NCBI GenBank assembly: GCA_030428695.1
Contig: JAUIEM010000329.1
Span: 1 to 11,470, forward strand
Direction: 5' to 3'
From: a bacterium
Lineage (GTDB): Bacteria; Planctomycetota; J058; JAJDCP01
Length of the DNA: 11,470 bases
In this document: positions 6,564 through 11,470 of the stretch, in pieces
Numbering within the stretch: position 1 is the first letter of the stretch
Layout of the letters: each line of letters begins with the position of its first letter
Notes under the pieces: model-generated
The model's input: the letters and a program-made list of their open reading frames with translations, nothing else
The model's database searches: none
Told to the model about the DNA's origin: nothing
Made by a program: the position numbers and the translations under genes

Positions 6564-7142
6564 TCAGCCGAGGTGGACCTCGATGATCGGCTTGTACTTC
6601 ATCGGCAGGTACCAGGCGAAGCGGCCCTTCTTCGACCAGACGGTGAACTTCCCGTTCTCGGAGAAACGGTACTCGTCGATCGTCTTCTTCTTGATCTTGA
6701 AGGAGCCGGGGAACTTGGTGCCGAGCTCCTTGGGCTGCAGCCCCGGAGGCCGGTTCTCCACCCCGCCCGGCGGCCCGAGACCCTCGCCGAGCTGCACGTA
6801 GTACAGCGAGTTCTTGCTGAACACGAGGTCGCCGTGGGTACGGGCTTCGATGTCCTTGACGAACAGGACGTCCTGGATGGCGGACTGGCGCACATCCTGC
6901 TTGGCCAGACGCTGCGAGTCGAAGGTCCCGAGCTTCTTGCTGATGTTGGTCGACTGGTCTTCGGCCAGCCGCGCGCTGCGCTTGGTGCGCTTGGACTCTT
7001 TGCTGACGCGGCCGCTCTTGCTCGTCTTCTTCCCGGGAACCCGGATCACCGCCCCGCAGCCGGGGCATTTGATCTTGCGTCCGGAGAGCTCGTCCTTGAC
7101 CTTGGCGGTCTTGCCACAATCACAGTCAATCTTGATCGACAC
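6564..7142 (-). CDS. Zinc-ribbon protein of unknown function
   Basis: The product is 192 residues. Residues 3-36 form a zinc ribbon with Cys7-x-Cys9 and Cys26-xx-Cys29 (CDCGKTAKVKDELSGRKIKC), the style common at the N-terminus of planctomycete proteins. A basic, Lys/Ser/Arg-rich linker follows (37-60). The remainder (70-192) is a soluble domain I do not recognise, with a helical part (70-105) and a beta-rich, aromatic C-terminus containing GKFTVWSKKGRFAWYLPMKY (164-183). No signal peptide or membrane segment is seen. The GTG start at 7142 follows AAGGGGA at six bases. The frame continues upstream through the promoter region but loses sensible composition. It is leftward, downstream of glnN, with its own promoter candidate. 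The lower GC and higher Lys content than its neighbours suggest a structured basic protein that might bind nucleic acid; this is inference. Confidence 0.8.
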   Translation of the reverse strand: MSIKIDCDCGKTAKVKDELSGRKIKCPGCGAVIRVPGKKTSKSGRVSKESKRTKRSARLAEDQSTNISKKLGTFDSQRLAKQDVRQSAIQDVLFVKDIEARTHGDLVFSKNSLYYVQLGEGLGPPGGVENRPPGLQPKELGTKFPGSFKIKKKTIDEYRFSENGKFTVWSKKGRFAWYLPMKYKPIIEVHLG

Positions 7143-7172
7143 GGAGTCCCCTTCAATGCCGGCGGGATGCGG

Positions 7173-7201
7173 ATGATACCCGCAACCCGGCGCGCCGTCG
7201 A
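7173..7201 (-). promoter_or_regulatory. Sigma70-like promoter of the zinc-ribbon gene
   Basis: On the minus strand, TCGACG (7201-7196) and TATCAT (7178-7173) are separated by exactly 17 bp. The -10 matches five of six consensus bases and the -35 four of six. Predicted transcription would begin about 20-25 nt before the GTG start, giving a short leader, so the gene need not depend on glnN readthrough. Confidence 0.5.
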
Positions 7202-7227
7202 CCGTTTTCGACCCGGGGGGATCACCA

Positions 7228-7251
7228 CGGCCGGCCCGGCGGGACCGGCCG
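7228..7251 (-). terminator. Strong G/C hairpin just after glnN
   Basis: Seven complementary bases on each side (7228-7234 and 7245-7251) enclose a ten-base segment that can pair further (CCC/GGG). It starts nine bases beyond the glnN stop on the minus strand. It has no following U-tract, so it is either a Rho-assisted or hairpin-only terminator, or a 3'-end stabiliser. Its place between glnN and a separately promoted gene supports termination. Confidence 0.4.
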
Positions 7252-7260
7252 GGAACGGGC

Positions 7261-9381
7261 TCAGCCGCCGAACAGCAGGGTGACGTAGCTCGGGAGCGGC
7301 CACTCCTGCTCGCCGACATAGCCCTCGAGGCTGTCGGCAGCCGTGCGCAGCGCGGTCATCTGGGGCAGGACGACGTTCTCGATCGAGTCCATCTGCTCGT
7401 CGACCTCCTGGCTCTCGAGGCGGCCGAGCGACTCTTTGAGCTGGACCGAGGCGCGGATGAGCTCTTCGAGGCCGGTGCACATGTTCTTCAACCAGCCGGC
7501 CTGCTGGGCGACGTCGAGCTGCTGCCCGGAGCGGTTGAACTCCTTGATGCGCTCGACGCTCAGGGCCGCGGCCGCCTGGGTGCGCAGCCCGGTCGGGATC
7601 AGCTCGCGCTCCGCGAGCAGGACCATCGTCTTCGCCTCGATCTCGGTCAGCATCACGTAGCGCTCTTTGCTGACGTTGAGCCGCGCGTCGAGCTCGAGCC
7701 CGGTCAGGACCTCGCCGTCGATGAACAGCTTGCGCTGGGTCTCGTCGGCGTAGGCCTGCAGCGCCTTCGGCGTCGTGCGGGTGTTCGGCAGGCCGCGGCT
7801 CTCGGCCTCGGCCACCCAGTCGCCCGTGTAGTTGTCGCCTTCGAAGCGCACGGCCCGACAGGCGGTGCTGTGCTCGGCCAGGACGTCGAGCATCGCCCCC
7901 TGCAGGTCGGCGCCGTCGGCGACGCGCTGCTCGACCTCGGCGGCGATCGCCTCGATGCGCTCGGCGACCATGCAGTTGATCGCCGTCGCCGGCACGCTGA
8001 GCTGGGTCGAGGAGCCGGCCGCACGGAACTCGAACTTGTTGCCGGTAAAGGCGAACGGCGAGGTGCGGTTGCGGTCGGTGTCGTGGCGCTCGAGGGACGG
8101 CACTTCAGGCAAGCCGGTGTCGAGCACGACCTGGGCGTCGCTCTCGGACAGCGCCTTGTTCTCGAGGGCGGCGAGCACCGACGTCAGCTTGGCGCCGAGG
8201 AACACGCTCATGATCGCGGGCGGCGCCTCGTGGGCACCGAGCCGCAGGTCGTTGCGGTTGCTCGCGATGCTCGCCCGCAAGAGCGGCGCGTAGCGGTGCA
8301 CCGCCTCGACCGTCGCGACGAGGAAGGCGAGGAACTGCAGGTTTTTCTCGGGCTGCACCCCCGGCTCGAGGAGGTTGAGCCCGGTGTCGGTCGCCATCGA
8401 CCAGTTCAGGTGCTTGCCGGAGCCGTTGATGCCCTGGAAGGGCTTCTCGTGCAGCAGGCACTCCATGCCGTGGTCGCGGGCCGCGTTGCGCAGGATGTCC
8501 ATCACGAGCAGGTTCTGGTCGCAGGCGAGGTTGGCCTCCCGGAAGATGCAGGCGAGCTCGAACTGCCGCGGCGCGACTTCGTTGTGCCGGGTCTTGGCCG
8601 GGATGCCGAGGGCGTACAGGCGCTCGTCGACATCGTGGTAGAACTCCATCACGCGCTTGTCGATCGCCCCGAAGTAGTGGTCGGACAGCTGCTGCCCGCG
8701 CGGGGAAGGCGCGCCGAACAAGGTGCGCCCGGTCAGGACCAGGTCGCGGCGCTGGCGGTAGACCTCGCGGTCGATCAGGAAGAACTCCTGCTCGGCGCCG
8801 ACCGTCGAGAAGACGCGCCCGACCTCGACATCGAACAGCGCCAGCATCCGACGGGCGGCCTTGTCGAGCACCTTGATGCTGCGCAGCAGCGGTGTCTTGA
8901 GGTCGAGGGTCTCGCCGTGGTAGCTGAAGAACACCGAGGGGATGCACAGGGTGCCGCCCCCGACGTTCTTGCGGATGAACGGCGGGCTGCTCGGGTCCCA
9001 GGCGGTGTAGCCGCGGGCCTCGAAGGTCGTGCGCATGCCGCCGGAGGGGAAGCTCGAGGCGTCGGGCTCGCCGTGGCTGAGCATCGAGCCGGTGAACTGG
9101 TGCAGGACCTGGGCGGGCTCCATGCTGAGGAAGCCGTCGTGCTTCTCGGCGGTGCTGAAGGTCAGCGGCTGGAACCAGTGACAGTAGTGGGTGACGCCGT
9201 GACCGAGCGCCCAGTGCTTCAGGGCGTTCGCGATCGCGTTGGTGACCTGCTTGGGGAGTCTCTTTCCCTCAGCCACCGCCGACTCGTACTGGCGGAAGAT
9301 ATCGGGATCGACGCTGGTCTTCAGCTTGTCGCGGCCGAAGACGAGCTCTCCGAAGTGTGCTTGCTTGCCTGTGCCGAGCAA
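7261..9381 (-). CDS. glnN: Glutamine synthetase type III
   Basis: ATP-dependent ligation of ammonia to glutamate, in the cytoplasm, by the large GSIII form (about 700 residues, against about 470 for GSI). From the preferred start it has 706 residues. GSIII hallmarks, numbered from that start: VGAEQEFF (194-201), RHNEVAPRQFE (265-275), KPFQGINGSGKHLNWS (313-328), NDLRLGAHEAPPAIMSVFLG (377-396) and DRNRTSPFAFTGNKFEFR (436-453). These carry the metal, glutamate and ATP contacts of the fold. The helical C-terminal third is complete, ending at LLFGG. Start: a TTG at 9381 lies seven bases after AGAGGAGG, far better than the ATG at 9414, which has no Shine-Dalgarno; an upstream TTG at 9459 overlaps the putative promoter. 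The first residues are then LGTGKQAHFGELVFG. The gene is flanked by hairpins and appears to be its own unit, with no PII gene or adenylyltransferase nearby. Confidence 0.96.
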   Translation of the reverse strand: MLGTGKQAHFGELVFGRDKLKTSVDPDIFRQYESAVAEGKRLPKQVTNAIANALKHWALGHGVTHYCHWFQPLTFSTAEKHDGFLSMEPAQVLHQFTGSMLSHGEPDASSFPSGGMRTTFEARGYTAWDPSSPPFIRKNVGGGTLCIPSVFFSYHGETLDLKTPLLRSIKVLDKAARRMLALFDVEVGRVFSTVGAEQEFFLIDREVYRQRRDLVLTGRTLFGAPSPRGQQLSDHYFGAIDKRVMEFYHDVDERLYALGIPAKTRHNEVAPRQFELACIFREANLACDQNLLVMDILRNAARDHGMECLLHEKPFQGINGSGKHLNWSMATDTGLNLLEPGVQPEKNLQFLAFLVATVEAVHRYAPLLRASIASNRNDLRLGAHEAPPAIMSVFLGAKLTSVLAALENKALSESDAQVVLDTGLPEVPSLERHDTDRNRTSPFAFTGNKFEFRAAGSSTQLSVPATAINCMVAERIEAIAAEVEQRVADGADLQGAMLDVLAEHSTACRAVRFEGDNYTGDWVAEAESRGLPNTRTTPKALQAYADETQRKLFIDGEVLTGLELDARLNVSKERYVMLTEIEAKTMVLLAERELIPTGLRTQAAAALSVERIKEFNRSGQQLDVAQQAGWLKNMCTGLEELIRASVQLKESLGRLESQEVDEQMDSIENVVLPQMTALRTAADSLEGYVGEQEWPLPSYVTLLFGG

Positions 9382-9388
9382 AGGACGC

Positions 9389-9396
9389 CCTCCTCT
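9389..9396 (-). promoter_or_regulatory. Shine-Dalgarno deciding the TTG start of glnN
   Basis: AGAGGAGG on the minus strand, seven bases before TTG 9381. This near-ideal site lies inside the coding frame if the ATG at 9414 were used, which argues that TTG is the true initiation codon. Confidence 0.65.
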
Positions 9397-9430
9397 TTTG
9401 ACGCGTTGCACCATCGCGTGCAAGAAGAGA

Positions 9431-9459
9431 AGGCTAAGCGCACCACCGCCCGAAAACAA
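9431..9459 (-). promoter_or_regulatory. Candidate promoter of glnN
   Basis: On the minus strand, TTGTTT (9459-9454) and TAGCCT (9436-9431) are spaced by 17 bp. Both hexamers are only partial matches to sigma70 consensus. Transcription from here would leave a leader of about 40 nt to TTG 9381, agreeing with the start choice. No clear sigma54 (GG-N10-GC) element was found. Confidence 0.35.
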
Positions 9460-9474
9460 GGGCCGTACGCCGAG

Positions 9475-9501
9475 AAAAATCGGCCGGGAGACCGAGCCCG
9501 G
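9475..9501 (-). terminator. Weak intrinsic terminator candidate between the RseC-like gene and glnN
   Basis: On the minus strand, CCGGG (9501-9497), an eight-base loop and CCCGG (9488-9484) form a short stem, followed four bases later by a run of five T (9479-9475). It lies about 100 bp after the stop of the RseC-like gene and before the glnN promoter candidate. The stem is short, so this is tentative. The rest of the 222-bp gap (9382-9603) shows no gene. Confidence 0.35.
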
Positions 9502-9603
9502 TGCGGTGGAGGGACATGGCTCGATCGCCGATGTCTCCAGCAGAAATTCCGGTGAATCAAACGGGGGCAGGGGTGGCGCATGCCGTCGAGCCGCTCCGGC
9601 GCC

Positions 9604-10284
9604 TCAGAGCGTCTCGCGCAGCTGCACCCCGAGGTACAGGAGCAGCTCGCGCAGCCGCTTGTCCTTGATCACCTGCGGATTGTGGGCGACGAAGAAGGTG
9701 CGCCCGTCCCAGGAACGCACGGCGCCGTTGACGCCGACCAGCCCTTCCATCTCCTTGATCACATCTTCCCAGGGCATGCTCGCGTCGACCGGCTCGATGT
9801 CGAAGCTGGTGTAGTTGCCCGGAGGAAGGGAGGGGGGCGGCTTGCGATGGATCTTGATCAGCTTCGGCTGGAACTCCTCCGCCGTCTCGAGGCGCTTGTT
9901 CGTCCGCCGTATCAGGAGGTAGGAGCCCGCCATGCCGAGCACCGCGAGGGCGACGGGCGCGACGGCCGGAGGAAGCGGCAGCATCGGGGCGATCGCCATG
10001 CCGATCGCGATGCCGACAAGGGTGGCGAACAGGGGGATGAACAGGAGGATCAGCGCCGACAGGCTCTGGGAGGGACGGCGCGCCTCGAGGGTGACGCGAT
10101 CGCCCTGGGTGGCCTGCTCCGTCGAGGCGATCTTGAGCACGAGGCCGTTGTCGCCGGCCTTGTCGCGCGCCGCCTCGGCGTACATGTTGAAGGGGTACGG
10201 GTTCGAGTCGGCGCGCGGCTCGATCTGGACCCAGAGGTAGCCGCCGCGACAGGTCAGCACCTCGCCATCGACCTGGACCGCCAT
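9604..10284 (-). CDS. RseC/MucC-like inner-membrane protein with extra C-terminal domain
   Basis: The product has 226 residues. Residues 1-70 are a soluble beta-rich domain (GEVLTCRGGYLWVQIEP, then GDRVTLEARRPSQS). There are two membrane segments, about 75-97 and 107-126, joined by a Pro-rich turn, followed by the basic stretch IRRTNKRLE and EEFQPKLIKI (136-145). This order, and the 'GD.V.L' and 'E(F/W)QP..' positions, match my recollection of the RseC/MucC family, which modulates sigma-E signalling and assists SoxR reduction. The family's N-terminal cysteine cluster is missing; the only cysteine is Cys12. Residues 150-226 form an additional soluble domain (MPWEDVIKEMEGLVGVNGAV, then WDGRTFFVAHNPQVIKDKRL) that I do not recognise. 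The ATG follows AAGGAGGA at five bases. Membrane protein is certain; family membership is probable; function is open. Confidence 0.83.
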   Translation of the reverse strand: MAVQVDGEVLTCRGGYLWVQIEPRADSNPYPFNMYAEAARDKAGDNGLVLKIASTEQATQGDRVTLEARRPSQSLSALILLFIPLFATLVGIAIGMAIAPMLPLPPAVAPVALAVLGMAGSYLLIRRTNKRLETAEEFQPKLIKIHRKPPPSLPPGNYTSFDIEPVDASMPWEDVIKEMEGLVGVNGAVRSWDGRTFFVAHNPQVIKDKRLRELLLYLGVQLRETL

Positions 10285-10307
10285 CGTATCCTCCTTCCGG
10301 TCTATAG

Positions 10308-10321
10308 TTCCCGGCAGGGAA
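10308..10321 (-). promoter_or_regulatory. Small hairpin in the leader of the RseC-like gene
   Basis: TTCCC-TGCC-GGGAA (minus strand) forms a perfect 5-bp stem with a four-base loop, between the predicted promoter and the Shine-Dalgarno. It might affect leader stability; its small size makes coincidence possible. Confidence 0.25.
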
Positions 10322-10337
10322 TCCTGACCGCGGAGGA

Positions 10338-10366
10338 ATGATATCCGAGGCCCGCGGGGTTGACAA
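10338..10366 (-). promoter_or_regulatory. Sigma70-like promoter of the RseC-like gene
   Basis: On the minus strand, TTGTCA (10366-10361) and TATCAT (10343-10338) are separated by exactly 17 bp, and each matches five of six consensus bases. It is the best promoter in the window. Transcription would start about 45-50 nt before the ATG at 10284. Confidence 0.65.
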
Positions 10367-10392
10367 GACTCTCCGCGGCCCCCGCGCCGTCC

Positions 10393-10420
10393 TTGACTGG
10401 CTTCGTCGGCGCGTTAAGAT
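10393..10420 (+). promoter_or_regulatory. Sigma70-like promoter of the yggS-FHA unit
   Basis: TTGACT (10393-10398) and TAAGAT (10415-10420) are 16 bp apart, matching five and four consensus bases. The expected start site lies about 30 nt before the yggS ATG. A 5-bp inverted repeat CGCGG/CCGCG (10374-10386) sits between this -35 and the divergent one and could be an operator, but may be chance in GC-rich DNA. Confidence 0.55.
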
Positions 10421-10456
10421 CGGCACGCCCCGGGCCAGCCCCGACCCCTTCCAGCG

Positions 10457-11149
10457 ATGCCGAACCACCCCACCCTGCTCGCCGACCGCCTCGCCTCGCT
10501 GCGCGCACGCATCGCCGCCGCCGCCGAGCGGTCCGGCCGCGATCCGGAAGAGGTCACGCTGCTGCCGGTCAGCAAGCGGGTGCCGGTCGCGGTGATCGAG
10601 CAGGCGCGCGCCCTCGGCCTCGAGGCCTTCGGCGAGAACCGCGTCGGCGAGCTGGTCGACAAGGCCGCGCGGCTGCCGGGTGTGCGCTGGCACGGCATCG
10701 GGCGGCTGCAGACCAACAAGGTGCGGCGGGCGGTCGCGGTGCTCGACGTCTTCCACGCCCTCGACCGGCCGAAGCTCGCCCGGGTGCTGTCCGACGAGCT
10801 GGTCCGCGCCGGCCGCAGCCTCGAGGTGTACATCCAGGTCAACATCTCGGAGGAGGAGCAGAAGGCCGGCTTCGCGCCGGACGCCTGCGTCGCCGCCGTC
10901 GAGGCCGCCCGCGCCCTGCCCGGGCTCGAGGTCGTCGGATTGATGGGCATGGCGGCCGCTTCCTCCGACCCCGAGCACGCGCGGCCCTGCTTCGCGCGGC
11001 TCCGCGCGCTCGCGACGCGGGCCGGGGTCGCGGGCCTGTCGATGGGGATGACCCAGGACTTCGAGGTTGCCATCGAGGAGGGCGCCACGATAATCAGGGT
11101 CGGTTCCGCATTGTTCGCAGGTCTGGCGACCGACACCGGGGAGGGGTAG
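10457..11149 (+). CDS. yggS: YggS/PROSC family pyridoxal 5'-phosphate homeostasis protein
   Basis: This 230-residue cytoplasmic protein has a single alanine-racemase-type TIM barrel and the normal family length. It binds pyridoxal 5'-phosphate without known catalytic activity and buffers free PLP and amino- and keto-acid pools. Lys40 in LLPVSK (35-40) is the Schiff-base lysine. The family motifs GENRVGE (equivalent of GENYVQE), WHGIGRLQTNK (the WHFIGxLQxNK motif), QVNISEEEQKAGF and the phosphate-binding LSMGMTQDFEVAI...GATIIRVGSALF are all present. The ATG lies about 30 nt after the predicted transcription start with no clear Shine-Dalgarno (CCCCTTCCAGCG precedes it), suggesting initiation relies on an unstructured or short leader. 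No good alternative start is seen. In many bacteria this gene neighbours proC, yggT or cell-division genes; here it is coupled to an FHA gene. Confidence 0.95.
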   Translation: MPNHPTLLADRLASLRARIAAAAERSGRDPEEVTLLPVSKRVPVAVIEQARALGLEAFGENRVGELVDKAARLPGVRWHGIGRLQTNKVRRAVAVLDVFHALDRPKLARVLSDELVRAGRSLEVYIQVNISEEEQKAGFAPDACVAAVEAARALPGLEVVGLMGMAAASSDPEHARPCFARLRALATRAGVAGLSMGMTQDFEVAIEEGATIIRVGSALFAGLATDTGEG

Positions 11150-11470
11150 TGCCGACTCTTCAGGTCGAGAAGGGCAAGAGCCGCGGCAAGCAGTGCTCCT
11201 TCAGCCCGAACGATACCGTCACCGTCGGGCGCGAGGCGAGCAACACCCTCAGCGTGGTCGACGCGATGGTCTCGCGCCGTCATCTGAAGATCGACCACAA
11301 CGGCAAGCACTTCCTCCTCACCGACCTCGGCAGCGCCAACGGCACCCGCCACAACGGCTCGGTGATCCAGTCCGCGCTGCTCGAGTACGGCGACAGCATC
11401 GTGATCGGCGAGACGATGCTCTCCTTCGTCGAGGAGAGCCACGACTTCGATGTCGGGGAATGCACCGGAC
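11149..11470 (+). CDS. FHA-domain protein (3' end outside window)
   Basis: A GTG at 11149 overlaps the yggS stop by one base (TAGTG) and follows GGGGAGGGG, pointing to translational coupling. The 107 codons visible encode one forkhead-associated domain, a phosphothreonine-peptide-binding beta-sandwich. It shows VGR (26-28), SRRH (42-45), the LTDLGSANGT strand-turn (57-66), the N69-G70 pair and GDSIVIGETMLSFV (81-94). The phosphate-contacting residues of the family (Arg28, Ser42, Arg43, Asn64) are all present. An acidic segment then begins (EESHDFDVGE). Whether more domains follow (zinc ribbon, kinase, cyclase or transcription activator are all common) cannot be seen. A role in Ser/Thr-phosphorylation signalling is known for the family; its partner here is unknown. 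Confidence 0.9.
   Translation, partial: MPTLQVEKGKSRGKQCSFSPNDTVTVGREASNTLSVVDAMVSRRHLKIDHNGKHFLLTDLGSANGTRHNGSVIQSALLEYGDSIVIGETMLSFVEESHDFDVGECTG

Noticed and set aside
5284..7119. Leftward open frame of more than 600 codons spanning the second glycosyltransferase and the zinc-ribbon gene
   Set aside because: It crosses the hairpin and two real genes in another frame, and its translation is Arg/Ala/Gln-rich without motifs.
9412..9414. ATG start for glnN
   Set aside because: It has no Shine-Dalgarno, lies almost at the predicted transcription start, and would place the excellent AGAGGAGG inside the coding region.
7870..9555. Rightward open frame opposite glnN
   Set aside because: Antisense of a fully conserved GSIII sequence; no independent ribosome-binding site or motif.
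10360..10365. Perfect TTGACA on the plus strand
   Set aside because: The -10 position downstream is entirely G/C. The same bases are better explained as the reverse complement of the TTGTCA -35 of the leftward promoter.

Overview
The window is very GC-rich and densely coding, with strong third-position GC. Its genes fit a bacterium of the Planctomycetota or a related deep lineage. The main pointers are a type III glutamine synthetase, a small protein opening with a planctomycete-style zinc ribbon, a stand-alone FHA-domain gene, and long exported lipoproteins built from several domains. The assignment rests on protein character only; no rRNA or tRNA gene is present.

Left part (1-6480), a cell-surface glycan locus. 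Two transcription units diverge from a 561-bp non-coding region (2488-3048). Leftward are a family 2 glycosyltransferase (2487-1546) and a large lipoprotein that carries a lectin-like domain and enters a PhoD-like metallophosphatase domain, cut by the window edge (1467-<1). Rightward is a tight three-gene operon: a double-length sulfotransferase (3049-4764) whose N-terminal copy looks catalytically decayed, then two tandem paralogous GT-A-type glycosyltransferases (4764-5612 and 5623-6480) that share the same ribosome-binding-site and start context. The divergent region contains a hexanucleotide-based repeat with a 69-bp higher-order period, close to the sulfotransferase start. A plausible reading is synthesis and sulfation of an extracellular or envelope glycan, but no substrate can be read from the sequence.

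Middle part (6481-9603), leftward genes. A G/C hairpin lies between the converging ends at 6480 and 6564. Next are a 192-residue zinc-ribbon protein of unknown function with its own sigma70-like promoter, and glutamine synthetase III (glnN), the main ammonia-assimilation enzyme visible here. The glnN start is best placed at a TTG behind a near-perfect Shine-Dalgarno.

Right part (9604-11470). A two-helix membrane protein with an RseC/MucC-like core but without that family's cysteine cluster runs leftward. Divergent from it are a YggS/PROSC-type pyridoxal-phosphate homeostasis gene and, overlapping its stop codon by one base, an FHA-domain gene that leaves the window. Back-to-back sigma70-like promoters sit in the 172-bp gap.

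No CRISPR array, insertion sequence, integrase or phage gene is visible. The more unusual items are the fused active/degenerate sulfotransferase, the periodic repeat, the cysteine-less RseC-like protein and the zinc-ribbon protein with an unrecognised C-terminal domain.
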